Below are positions 42,000-50,229 of a DNA stretch of 64,000 nucleotides, piece by piece. The notes below the pieces were generated by a model. The model searched no databases and was not told the DNA's origin. It worked only from the letters and a program-made list of their open reading frames with translations. Position 1 is the first letter of the stretch, and every line of letters begins with the position of its first letter. The position numbers and the translations under genes are program-made. Source of the stretch: Actinacidiphila guanduensis (GTDB lineage Bacteria; Actinomycetota; Actinomycetes; Streptomycetales; Streptomycetaceae); NCBI RefSeq assembly GCF_900103985.1, contig NZ_FNIE01000004.1:310001-374000 (forward strand), given 5' to 3'.

Positions 42000-42458
42000 T
42001 CACTGCCCCGAACCGGCCGGCGGCGGCTCGCCGTTGAGGGTCGCGAAGATACGGGTCAGTGCCGCGATGTCGGCCGCGTCGAGCGCGGTGAGCGCGGGCG
42101 GCGGGTCGGTGAGGATGCGGTGGGCGGTGGCGGCGGCCTGCCGCCCGGCGTCGGTGAGGTGGACGAGCTTGCGGCGGTTGTCCTCCGGGTGCGGTCCGCG
42201 GCGGACGAAGCCGCGCCGCTCCAGCCGGTCCACCGTCACGGTGGCCGCCGAGGGGTCCACCTCGAAGACCTGCGCGATGTCCCGCAGCGTCATCGGGGCC
42301 TCGGCGAGCCGGACCAGCAACTCGGCCTTCCCGGCGCCCAGGTCCAGTTGCACGCGCAGCGCGTGCCGCCGGTCCTCCCCGGCGAGGAACCTCTGCATCC
42401 CCGCCCACGCCTGGGCCGCCGGGTCCTTGCCGCCCACCGGGTCCGCCTCGGAATTCAT
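42000..42458 (-). CDS. MarR family transcriptional regulator
   Basis: The 152-residue winged-helix protein has the MarR recognition region (MTLRDIAQVFEVDPSAATVTVDRLERRGFVRRG) and the wing with DNRRKLVHLTDAGR. The ATG overlaps the stop of the MFS exporter (ATGA), so both are co-transcribed and the regulator probably controls its own operon. The ligand is likely a substrate of the exporter. Confidence 0.92.
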   Translation of the reverse strand: MNSEADPVGGKDPAAQAWAGMQRFLAGEDRRHALRVQLDLGAGKAELLVRLAEAPMTLRDIAQVFEVDPSAATVTVDRLERRGFVRRGPHPEDNRRKLVHLTDAGRQAAATAHRILTDPPPALTALDAADIAALTRIFATLNGEPPPAGSGQ

Positions 42459-43891
42459 CGGGCCACCTCCATCTCCTGCGTACTCGACTGCCGGCCGTTC
42501 CGCTCGGCACGGGCCGTCGCCCACCGACCGGTCGAGACCAGGCCGAACAGTACGGTCGCACCCCCGCACCCGGCGAGGACGGCCCAGGCGGCGCGGCCCG
42601 AGGCGAGGAACCCGCCCGAGCCGCCCGCGACGATCGACCCGCACACCGCCACGCCGATCGCCGCTCCCGTCTGCCGGCAGGTCGAGGCGATCGCCCCGGC
42701 CACCCCGGCCTGGTCCCGCGGCAGGCCCGCCAGCGCGGTGTTCGTGATCGGCGTGCCGACCAGGCCGCATCCGGCACCGAACACCACGTAGGCGAGCACC
42801 AGGTACCACGTACCCGTCCTGTCCCCGGTCCCCGCCATCAATCCGGCGCCCGCCGCCAGCAGCAGTCCCGCGAGCAGCAGGGCGGGCCGCGGGCCCTTCG
42901 CGGCCACCAGGCGGCCCGAGACGGTGGAGAACACCCCGAGCGCGAGCGGCATCGGGATCGTGACCACGCCCGCGTGCAGGGCGCTGAAGCCGCGGACGTC
43001 CTGCAGGTAGAGCGTGTTGAGCAGCAGGAAGCCGCCGGATGCCGCCAGTGCGACCAGGGCGATGAGGGTCGCGCCCGAGAACGCCGGGCTCCGGAAGAAC
43101 CGGATGTCCACCAGCGGGTCGGCCCGGCGGCCCTCGGCCGCCACCAGCCCCGCGCCCGAGGCTGCCGCCACCGCGAACAGCCCGACGATCAGTGGCGAGC
43201 CCCAGCCCTGCCGCGGCCCTTCGATCACCGCGGCCGTGACGGGACCGAGGAGGGCCACGACCAGCACCTGCCCCAGCGGGTCGAACCTCTTGCCGCGGGC
43301 CGCCCTGGACTCCGGGACGTACCTCGTCGTCAGCACCATCGCCAGCACACCGAACGGCACCGTGATCCAGAAGATCGAGCGCCAGCCCAGGCCGCTCACC
43401 AGGAAGCCGCCCAGGACCGGCCCGCTCGCCAGGCTCAGGCCCGCCACCGCGCCCCACGCCCCGACGGCCTTGGCGCGGGCGGCCGGCTCGGTGAAGGTGG
43501 TCGCGATGATCGACATCGCGACCGGGTTGAGCATCGATCCCCCCACGGCCTGCAGTGCCCGGAAGGCGACCAGCGCCCCCAGCGAGGGGGCCAGGCTGCA
43601 CAGGAGGGAGCCCACGGTGAAGACGGCGAGGCCGGTGGTGAAGACGCGGCGGCGGCCGAAGCGGTCGGCGAGGGAGCCGGACAGCAGCAGGAGGCAGGCG
43701 ATGACCAGCGTGTAGGCGTCCGTCGCCCATTGCAGGCCGCTGACCGAGGTGTGCAGCGCTCTTTGGATCGACGGGAGCGCGACGTTCACGATCGTCACGT
43801 CGAGCCCGGCGACGAAGACGCTCAGGCAGCAGGTGAGCAGCACGATGGTGCGGGCGCGCGGTGGGAGGTCGCTCGGTGGGCTCGCGGTCAT
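42455..43891 (-). CDS. MFS drug exporter, DHA2 (EmrB/QacA) family
   Basis: The 478-residue protein has about 14 hydrophobic segments. Motif A (SGSLADRFGRRRVF) lies between segments 2 and 3, the LDVTIVNVALPSI motif D1 is in segment 1, and the antiporter motif C region GPVLGGFLVSGLGWRSIFWI is clear. It exports small hydrophobic compounds using the proton gradient. It is co-transcribed with the MarR gene; a candidate operator lies just upstream of the start. Confidence 0.93.
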   Translation of the reverse strand: MTASPPSDLPPRARTIVLLTCCLSVFVAGLDVTIVNVALPSIQRALHTSVSGLQWATDAYTLVIACLLLLSGSLADRFGRRRVFTTGLAVFTVGSLLCSLAPSLGALVAFRALQAVGGSMLNPVAMSIIATTFTEPAARAKAVGAWGAVAGLSLASGPVLGGFLVSGLGWRSIFWITVPFGVLAMVLTTRYVPESRAARGKRFDPLGQVLVVALLGPVTAAVIEGPRQGWGSPLIVGLFAVAAASGAGLVAAEGRRADPLVDIRFFRSPAFSGATLIALVALAASGGFLLLNTLYLQDVRGFSALHAGVVTIPMPLALGVFSTVSGRLVAAKGPRPALLLAGLLLAAGAGLMAGTGDRTGTWYLVLAYVVFGAGCGLVGTPITNTALAGLPRDQAGVAGAIASTCRQTGAAIGVAVCGSIVAGGSGGFLASGRAAWAVLAGCGGATVLFGLVSTGRWATARAERNGRQSSTQEMEVAR

Positions 43892-43920
43892 GATGATTAT
43901 TGTGGCACATCAACCATTGT
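43892..43920 (-). promoter_or_regulatory. AT-rich promoter/operator region of the MFS-MarR operon
   Basis: The 29 bases before the start codon are markedly AT-rich for this genome and contain ATGAT/ATCA inverted elements separated by about 11 bases. This is compatible with a MarR binding site, but the symmetry is weak. Confidence 0.3.
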
Positions 43921-43967
43921 CTCGGCGACGCCCCGCACTTCCATGAAGCGGGTGGTCAGCGGAGCCG

Positions 43968-44005
43968 GGTCTTCCGCGGCGGGGCCGGGCCCGCCGCGGA
44001 AGACC
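43968..44005 (-). terminator. Strong hairpin downstream of the DUF4331 gene
   Basis: A perfect 16-bp stem (43968-43983 with 43990-44005) encloses a six-base loop and starts 22 bases after the DUF4331 stop codon. It is the strongest terminator-like structure seen in the window. Confidence 0.8.
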
Positions 44006-44027
44006 GGCGGCGGGCGGGCCCTGGTGT

Positions 44028-45059
44028 CTAGGACGTGGCTTCCACGATGTAGGGGAATCGCGGTGTGCGCTGGTCCGCGGCCACGGCCTGGGTGAGTCCG
44101 GTGGGGACGGCGCTGTTGGTGACCAGGGAGAGCATCGCTTCGGGGGCGTTGTCGGCCTGGGTGCGGCCGTTGCGGGTCGCGAAGCCGAACTGGGCGGGGG
44201 TGCCGACGGTGTAGGACAGGACATCGGGCAACAACTGCCGCGCGACTTCCTGTCCGTAGGCGTCGGGGTCGGCCGAGGTCCCGGTGGCGGCGACGACCGC
44301 GGAGACCCGCTCGGCGATGAACGAACCGGCTTCGGCGACGTCCTTCGAGGGGTGCCGGGTGTTGGCCGGGTTGCTGAAATCGGTGTCGGTCGGCCAGAAG
44401 ATCGGCCACATCATCGGGTGTCCGGCCCGGTTGATCTGCCGCCACCCGCCGGCGTCGGTGGCCAGCTTGGTCGCCGCCCACACGCCGATGCGGGTGCCGG
44501 GGCGCAGTACGGGGTGGGTGTGCGGGATCTCGAGCACGATGGTTTCCACGGTGGTGCCGGCGAAGGTGTTCTTCGCCTCTCCCGGCTTCCATCCGGCCAG
44601 GTCGACCTTGCCGCCCTCGCCGACCGCCGCGTTGATGACGGAGAGCAGCGACAGGTCGATGTAGAAGGCGTCGGAGATCCGTCCCGCCCAGACCCGGATC
44701 CCGTCCTCGGCGGTCGCGGTCTCGCCGGTGCGGCCCTGGAGCAGGACACTGCCGTCGGCGCCGTCCTCGTGCGCGTCGGCACCGGACAGGGATTCCAGCC
44801 GCAGGCTCTGGCGCCCGGCGGGGTCGGGCTCGCCGAACGCGAGCCGGTAGGTGAGGCTTTCGACGGCCTCGCCGTCGAGGTGGATCTTGAACTCGTACCG
44901 CGCCTCGGGGTGGAAGCCGGGTTCGGCGTACACGCCGGTGACGTTCGAATTGACGTCCATCATCAGGACGGTCGCGTTCTCGCCCTGGAAGACGTACAGG
45001 TCGTCGAGGAAGAGCTGTCCGTTCTCGGCGGCCAGCGGGGTGTCGAGGTGGTGGGACAT
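44028..45059 (-). CDS. DUF4331 family protein
   Basis: The 343-residue protein begins MSHHLDTP, typical of DUF4331. It has further family features: DLYVFQG near residue 21, MDVNSN near 34 and a C-terminal PDVLSYTVGTPAQFGF. No signal peptide is visible. The function is unknown; homologues occur beside stress and lipid genes. It is divergent from a methyltransferase gene over a 374-bp region containing a clear inverted repeat, and a strong hairpin follows its stop. Confidence 0.85.
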   Translation of the reverse strand: MSHHLDTPLAAENGQLFLDDLYVFQGENATVLMMDVNSNVTGVYAEPGFHPEARYEFKIHLDGEAVESLTYRLAFGEPDPAGRQSLRLESLSGADAHEDGADGSVLLQGRTGETATAEDGIRVWAGRISDAFYIDLSLLSVINAAVGEGGKVDLAGWKPGEAKNTFAGTTVETIVLEIPHTHPVLRPGTRIGVWAATKLATDAGGWRQINRAGHPMMWPIFWPTDTDFSNPANTRHPSKDVAEAGSFIAERVSAVVAATGTSADPDAYGQEVARQLLPDVLSYTVGTPAQFGFATRNGRTQADNAPEAMLSLVTNSAVPTGLTQAVAADQRTPRFPYIVEATS

Positions 45060-45433
45060 GAGGATGTCGTTCCTGACTGTTCGAGTGGGGGCGTTCCCGG
45101 ACAGGCCGTGGCTGGCGCGGGCCGGTGTTCGATGCGGTCCGAGGGCCCGCGGAGCCCATCGTTGCCCGCGTGCGTCCGGGCCGGTACCGGCCGATGGGGA
45201 ATGCCGCCATAACACGCGGTTATGACCGCCGGCGCCTGCGACGGTCGCCAGGCCACGGCACGAATCAGTTTAGCCACGGGTGAGGTATTCGCCAGATTTG
45301 ACCGGAATGGTCACTCCGGGGATCGGCGAGCCGCACCGGTCCACATCCCAAAGGCACGGGGCCCGCCGGGACCGCCGGGGGCGTCCGCGTCGACGGCTAT
45401 CTCCCCTGGCGGGCGCGCACTACGGTGGGGCGC
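45060..45433. promoter_or_regulatory. Divergent intergenic region with 6-5-6 inverted repeat
   Basis: The 374-bp gap between the DUF4331 and methyltransferase genes has no coding signal. CATAAC and GTTATG (45208-45224, five-base spacer) form a perfect inverted repeat in an AT-rich spot about 150 bp from the DUF4331 start. It is a good candidate for a repressor or sigma-dependent site. The rest is ordinary GC-rich leader sequence. Confidence 0.5.
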
Positions 45434-46210
45434 ATGCCCGAATCCTCCGTGCGGGATTTCTACGACGACCTGGCCCGCGACTACCACACGATGTTCCGGG
45501 ACTGGGACGTGAGCATGGCCCACCAGGCGGAGGTACTGGGCGGGCTCGTCCGCCGGACTCTCGGCGCCGGGCCGCACGAAGTGCTGGACTGCTCGTGCGG
45601 GATCGGGACCCAGGCCATCGGGCTGGCGCTGGCCGGGCACCGGGTCGTCGGCAGCGACCTGAGCCCGGTCGCCGCCGCCCGCGCCGCCGCCGAGGCGGCG
45701 GCCAGGGGAAGCCGGCTTCCGGCCGCCGCGGCCGACATGCGCCGGCTGCCGTTCAAGGACACCTCGTTCGACGTCGTGCTCTGCGCGGACAACTCCCTTC
45801 CCCACCTGCTCTCCGGGGAGGACGTTCGGGCGGCGCTCGTCGGCATGCGACGGGTGCTCCGCGACGACGGCCTGTTGCTGATCACCGTCCGGGCCTACGA
45901 CGAGATGCGCCGGACCAGGCCCACGGGGGCACCTCCCCAGGTGTCGCAGACACCCGAAGGCCGCGTGATCACCTTCCAGTTGTGGCATTGGCACGAGGAC
46001 GGCGAACGCTACGACCTGGAGCACTTCCAGCTCGTCCCCGCGGAGGGCACCTGGCGTGTCCGCGTTCACCGGAGCACCTACTGGGCGCTGACGCCCGCGC
46101 AGCTGACCGGGTTCGTGACCGAAGCCGGCTTCACCGACGTCACCTGGCACAGCCCGGCGTCCAACGGGTACTACCAGCCCGTGCTCACCGCGCGCGCTCC
46201 CGCGGCGTAG
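45434..46210 (+). CDS. SAM-dependent methyltransferase (class I)
   Basis: The 258-residue protein has motif I as DCSCGIGTQAIGLA, then an acidic residue in GSDLSPVA, and motif IV/post motifs in FDVVLCADNSLPHLL. It resembles small-molecule and glycine/sarcosine-type methyltransferases. The ATG at 45434 was preferred over the GTG at 45425. It converges on the ATP-grasp genes with a long hairpin between. It could tailor a product of that operon, but its promoter is on the DUF4331 side. Confidence 0.85.
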   Translation: MPESSVRDFYDDLARDYHTMFRDWDVSMAHQAEVLGGLVRRTLGAGPHEVLDCSCGIGTQAIGLALAGHRVVGSDLSPVAAARAAAEAAARGSRLPAAAADMRRLPFKDTSFDVVLCADNSLPHLLSGEDVRAALVGMRRVLRDDGLLLITVRAYDEMRRTRPTGAPPQVSQTPEGRVITFQLWHWHEDGERYDLEHFQLVPAEGTWRVRVHRSTYWALTPAQLTGFVTEAGFTDVTWHSPASNGYYQPVLTARAPAA

Positions 46211-46273
46211 TAGCCCGGACACCGGTTCCTCCGGCCCGGCATCCGGTCCACCCACGGCCATTCACCACAGCGC

Positions 46274-46319
46274 GCAACTGCCGGTGGTCCCCAGTCGGCC
46301 CACGAGGCACGGCAGTTGC
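46274..46319. terminator. Long-arm hairpin between convergent genes
   Basis: GCAACTGCCG (46274-46283) and CGGCAGTTGC (46310-46319) are perfect 10-base arms; an inner GTGG/CCAC helix extends the structure. It lies between the methyltransferase and ATP-grasp stop codons and probably works in both directions. Confidence 0.7.
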
Positions 46320-46388
46320 CCGATGTCCGCGGCGGCGACGTTTCGCGGGCACGGCAGCGCGTACCTCAGCGGTCCGCCGGCCGCCCGG

Positions 46389-47648
46389 TCAGGACGGGTC
46401 CGTGACGACCCGGACGGCCGCCGCCGCCGCGAGCGCGCGGGCCGCCGCCTCCTCGCGGTCGGCGCCGACCACCACGACCTCGCCCGCCCGCGACCACGAA
46501 CTCGTCACCTCCGGCACGGTGTCGCCGGGCGCGACGGACATCCAGACGCCGATCACGCCCGGCATGTCCTGCGCCGCCGCCAGGCCGCGGATCTCGCGGA
46601 CCGTGCCTGGGACGGCCTCCAGGTAGCGGATCGCGGCGGCCTGGGCGGGGGCCGCGGCCATCGAGGGGGCGCGGCCTTCGAGGACGTCGAGGAAGCCGCG
46701 GACCAGGTCGCTGTCGTAGGCAAGGGCGAGGAGCAGCGGCAGGTAGTCGCCGGGCAGCCGGGCGGCGCACTCCAGCAGGTGAGGCGTGCCGTCGCGGATG
46801 ATCCACTCGGCGTGCAGGATGCCGCTGCGGAAGCCGGTGGCGGCGACCAGGGCGTCGAGCGCCTTCTCGGCGGCGGCCGCGTCGTCGGGCAACGCGGGGA
46901 CGACATGGCCGAGTTCGACGGGGTGCGGCCCCGGGAAGAGCTGGGTCCGCGTGGTGTTGGCGAAGGCGACGCGGCCCTGGTGCACCAGCGCCTCGACACT
47001 CACCTCGGTGCCGTGCAGCCACTCCTCGGCGACGTAGCGCGCGGTGCCGGCGCCGGGGGTGCGCAGGTGGGCCTCGTCGGCGGCGGTCGTCGCCTGCCAG
47101 GCCCGCCCGGTGTCGTCGCCGGGGCCGAGCAGGCGGATGCCGACGCTGCCCTGCAGGTGGGTGGGTTTGAGGACGCACTCGCCGCCGTGGGCGGCGCGGA
47201 AGTCGGCGACGGCGGCGGCGTCGCGGACGTAGGCCCAGTCGGGCTGGGCGATGCCGTGGGCGGCGGCGGTCTCGCGCAGCAGCGCCTTGTCCCGGAAGGA
47301 GCGCGCGGCCAGCGGGCCCGCGCCCGGCAGGCCCCAGGCGGCAGCGAGTTCGGCGGCGGCGATCACGGTGTACTCCAGCCCCGGCAGCACCGCCCGTACG
47401 CCGGCGGGCCGTTGGAGGCGCCCGGCCAACTCGCCCGCCCGGGCGTCGTCCTGGACCGGCGCCTCGACCAGGCCGGCGGCGCAGGAGAACCGTTCGAGCT
47501 GCGCGGCGACATCGCGGGCGGCGCAGATGCCGGGCTCTTCGAGGACCAGGACGGAGCCGGCGGGCAGCACCCGGTCCAACTGGCCGAGGACGCCGATGCT
47601 GTAGCCGAGCACGACATGGGTGACGGCGGCGAACTGCGGTTCGGTCAT
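46389..47648 (-). CDS. ATP-grasp enzyme (carboxylate-amine ligase-like)
   Basis: The 419-residue protein has an N-terminal Rossmann-like part, a lysine in CVLKPTHLQGSVG for ATP binding, and a C-terminal catalytic region with ILHAEWI and LLECAARLPGDYLPLL. In the metal-binding ExNxR position it reads ECAAR, so the usual Asn is Ala. ATP-grasp ligases activate a carboxylate as acyl phosphate and join it to an amine. It is the last gene of a leftward set with a double ATP-grasp protein and a condensation-domain protein. Confidence 0.88.
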   Translation of the reverse strand: MTEPQFAAVTHVVLGYSIGVLGQLDRVLPAGSVLVLEEPGICAARDVAAQLERFSCAAGLVEAPVQDDARAGELAGRLQRPAGVRAVLPGLEYTVIAAAELAAAWGLPGAGPLAARSFRDKALLRETAAAHGIAQPDWAYVRDAAAVADFRAAHGGECVLKPTHLQGSVGIRLLGPGDDTGRAWQATTAADEAHLRTPGAGTARYVAEEWLHGTEVSVEALVHQGRVAFANTTRTQLFPGPHPVELGHVVPALPDDAAAAEKALDALVAATGFRSGILHAEWIIRDGTPHLLECAARLPGDYLPLLLALAYDSDLVRGFLDVLEGRAPSMAAAPAQAAAIRYLEAVPGTVREIRGLAAAQDMPGVIGVWMSVAPGDTVPEVTSSWSRAGEVVVVGADREEAAARALAAAAAVRVVTDPS

Positions 47649-47760
47649 GGGTTCATCCCTCCCGGGCGGAGCTGTCACGGACGTGGCTGCCGTAGCCCGG
47701 CACCACATGGGTCACGGCGGCGAACCGCTGTTCGGTCATGGGCTCATCCCACCCGGGCGG
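47601..47760. repeat. 69-bp imperfect direct repeat at the junction of the two ATP-grasp genes
   Basis: Copy A spans 47601-47669 and copy B 47692-47760. Both contain a stop-spacer-start junction followed by the first ~16 codons of an ATP-grasp gene. In copy B the stop belongs to the double ATP-grasp gene; in copy A the equivalent stop ends the stub. Confidence 0.85.
47653..47739 (-). pseudogene. 28-codon stub of a duplicated ATP-grasp gene start
   Basis: The mini-ORF encodes MTEQRFAAVTHVVPGY and then 12 unrelated residues before a TGA five bases upstream of the real ATP-grasp start. The first 13 residues match those of the next gene (MTEPQFAAVTHVV) apart from two changes. The stub arises from a 69-bp direct repeat (47601-47669 and 47692-47760, 61 of 69 identical, offset 91 bp). 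The most economical reading is a former tandem duplication, most of one copy having been lost. It might also act as a leader peptide for coupling. Confidence 0.7.
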
Positions 47761-50200
47761 GGCCGACGCGGACATGGACGCGCTCCGCCGCCTCGGCCAG
47801 CGCGCGGTCGGTGGCGGCGGTGTCCTCGGCGACGGCGATCACGGCGGCCAGCCGCTGCACGACACCGCGCGGCGGCAGCAGGAGCTGCTGCCCGGGCTCG
47901 GCCAGCGGCACGACGCGCTCGACACCGGGCACCGCCAGGGCGCCGGAGAGGTCCAGCTCCTCGACGGTGCCGTCGTGTTCGGGGTAGAGGAAGCGGACGG
48001 CGGCGCAGGCGTCGCGGGTGGGCCGCAGGTCGGGCAGGACGCCGAGGGCGGCGTCCATCGCGGCCGCGGTGAGGTCCACGCCGGTGGCCAGGCGGCCCAG
48101 CAGCGGGATGAAGTCGCCGCCGAGGCGGCCGTTGAGCTCGACCAGGCGGGGGCCGCGGTCGGTGAGGCGGACCTCGGCGTGGGTGACGCCGTCGGTGACA
48201 CCGAGCACCGCGTGGACCTTTGTCACCATGTCGACAAGCTCCGCCGCCCAGGGCTCGTGCCGCCAGGGCGAGACGAGGTGGCCGACCTCCTCGAAGTACC
48301 CACCGTAGCCGAGGCGTTTGCGGGCGAGGTTGACGCAGTGCACCGCGCCGCCGACCGCCACGCTGTCCAGGCTGACCTCGGGTCCGTCCAGGTACTCCTC
48401 GACGATCAGCCCGTCCAGGGCGTCCAGGCCGGGGAAGGCGGCGGTGCCGGCGTGCCGATGGGCGGCCGCGAGGTCGGCGGGGGTGCGAGCCAGGGCCACG
48501 CCGCTGCTGCCGGCCAGCCCCCGCGGCTTGAGGACGACGGGGTAGCCGATCCGGTCGGCGGCCTCGCGCGCCTGGTCCAGGCCGTGCACGACGGCGTGCC
48601 GGGCCGAGGGGAGCCCGGCGCGCTCCAGCAGCCGCCGGGTGCGCAGCTTGTCCCGGCAGTTGCGCACGGCCTGCGGGCTCATGTGCGGCAGGCCGAGCCG
48701 GGCGGCCGCCTCGGCGGTGCGCTCCAGCAGCGCCTCGCTCCAGGTGAGCAGCCCGGCCGGGCCGTCGCCGGACAGGACGTCGGCGACGGCCGCGGTCAGC
48801 GCGCCGGTGTCGGAGGTGTCCGCGGTGCGGTGGGCGCCGGTGTAGGGCTGCTCCCAGCCGGCCGGGGTGTCGTTGACGGTGGCGAGGGCGCCATGGGCGG
48901 CGGCGTCGCGCAGCGCGTACTCGCGGTACGGGCGCCCTCCGGTGCCGACGACGGCCACCCGGGGCGGAAGCGCGGGGTCGAGGGACGCGCAGCGCAGGTC
49001 GAGCCGTTCCAGGGTGCGGGTGAGGGCGGCTTCCACCTCGGCGGAGGTGCGGCCGCGGAAGCGGAACCGGGCGCCGGAGTGCTCGTAGCCGGGCAGGTCG
49101 GCCAACCGGGCGCCGGGCAGCGGCAGGTGCTCGGCGTAGGGGCCGTCGCCGTACCCGGTCTGCGAGGTGGCGGCGAGGACGCGGCAGGGGCGGGCCGTGG
49201 GGAAGGGGACGAGCAGCCAGCCGCCGAACTCCTCGCCCGCAGCGGGCTCCTGGGGCAGGGCGGGGGCGGGCAGCGGGCGGCCCATCTGGACGTCCACCGT
49301 CGCGGCCATCAGGTCCGTGCCGTGCACCTCGCGCCACACGAAGGGCACTTCGGCGCCGCCGGGCCGCGCGCCGACCTCCAGGACGCACAGATCGGGTTCG
49401 CTGCCGTCGCCGTCCGCGAAGAGTTCGAGGTGGAAGACCCAGGGTTCGCGGGACATCGCGAGCACGGCGCGGCGGGCGAACTCGCCGACCGTCTTCAGCA
49501 GCGCCGGGTCGTCGATCTCCACGGAGCCGAGCGCGTCACCGCGGGTGAAGTCCAGGCAGGTGTTGACGTAGCGGGAGGCGCGCCAGGCCCGCAGGTCGCC
49601 GCCGGCGGCGAAGCCGTCGACGTGCAGGATGTCGTGCGGCAGGTAGGGCTGCACCATCAGCGGCACCCCGGGCGGGAACGCGAAGGCGGCCAGCTGCTCG
49701 GGCCCGTCGAGCCGGGTGACGTGCGAACTTGCCGTGCCGCGCACCGGTTTGAGCAGCAGCGGCCAGCCGTGCCGGCCGGCGAAGGCGGCCACCGCGGCGC
49801 GGTCGGGGGCGGCGGCCGCGGCCGGGACCGGCACGCCGTGCTCGGCGAGCCGCCGGGCCATCGCCAGCTTGTCGCGGAACGGGTGCAGCTGCTCGGGTGT
49901 CTCGCCCGGTATGCCCAGTTCGGCGCGGAGCTCGGCGGCGACGTCCAGGTCCACCTCGTGCAGGGCGACGATGCGCTCGGGGGCGCCGTGCTTCTCGGCG
50001 AGCCGGGCGACGGCCGCCCGCACCGCCGCGCGGTCCTCGGTGCTGGGCACGACCTCGACGCCGGCCGCCGCGTCGGGCAGCCCCGCGCGGGCCCGGGCCG
50101 TGGTCACGTAGCCGACCGTCAGGGCGGTGTGGTCGAGGTAGGCGGCGTAGTCGGCGTAGGCGTCGGTCCAGCGGTGCAGCACGATGACGTGGGCGGGCAC
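47744..50200 (-). CDS. Fused double ATP-grasp protein
   Basis: The 818-residue protein contains two complete ATP-grasp units in tandem (about 1-405 and 410-818). Unit 1 has WPLLLKPVRGTASS and VLEVGARPGGAEV. Unit 2 has YPVVLKPRGLAGSSG, LIVEEYLDGPEVS and LVELNGRLGGDFIPLL. Unit 2 keeps the canonical ExNxR-type metal ligands (ELNGR); unit 1 has Gly for Asn (EVGAR). The GTG start has GGAGG just upstream. Two ligation steps by one polypeptide, or one catalytic and one structural unit, are both possible. It is preceded by the condensation-domain gene, 29 bp away. Confidence 0.88.
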   Translation of the reverse strand: MPAHVIVLHRWTDAYADYAAYLDHTALTVGYVTTARARAGLPDAAAGVEVVPSTEDRAAVRAAVARLAEKHGAPERIVALHEVDLDVAAELRAELGIPGETPEQLHPFRDKLAMARRLAEHGVPVPAAAAAPDRAAVAAFAGRHGWPLLLKPVRGTASSHVTRLDGPEQLAAFAFPPGVPLMVQPYLPHDILHVDGFAAGGDLRAWRASRYVNTCLDFTRGDALGSVEIDDPALLKTVGEFARRAVLAMSREPWVFHLELFADGDGSEPDLCVLEVGARPGGAEVPFVWREVHGTDLMAATVDVQMGRPLPAPALPQEPAAGEEFGGWLLVPFPTARPCRVLAATSQTGYGDGPYAEHLPLPGARLADLPGYEHSGARFRFRGRTSAEVEAALTRTLERLDLRCASLDPALPPRVAVVGTGGRPYREYALRDAAAHGALATVNDTPAGWEQPYTGAHRTADTSDTGALTAAVADVLSGDGPAGLLTWSEALLERTAEAAARLGLPHMSPQAVRNCRDKLRTRRLLERAGLPSARHAVVHGLDQAREAADRIGYPVVLKPRGLAGSSGVALARTPADLAAAHRHAGTAAFPGLDALDGLIVEEYLDGPEVSLDSVAVGGAVHCVNLARKRLGYGGYFEEVGHLVSPWRHEPWAAELVDMVTKVHAVLGVTDGVTHAEVRLTDRGPRLVELNGRLGGDFIPLLGRLATGVDLTAAAMDAALGVLPDLRPTRDACAAVRFLYPEHDGTVEELDLSGALAVPGVERVVPLAEPGQQLLLPPRGVVQRLAAVIAVAEDTAATDRALAEAAERVHVRVGPARVG

Positions 50201-50229
50201 GGGGGCCTCCGGGGCGGTTGCGGGCGGGA

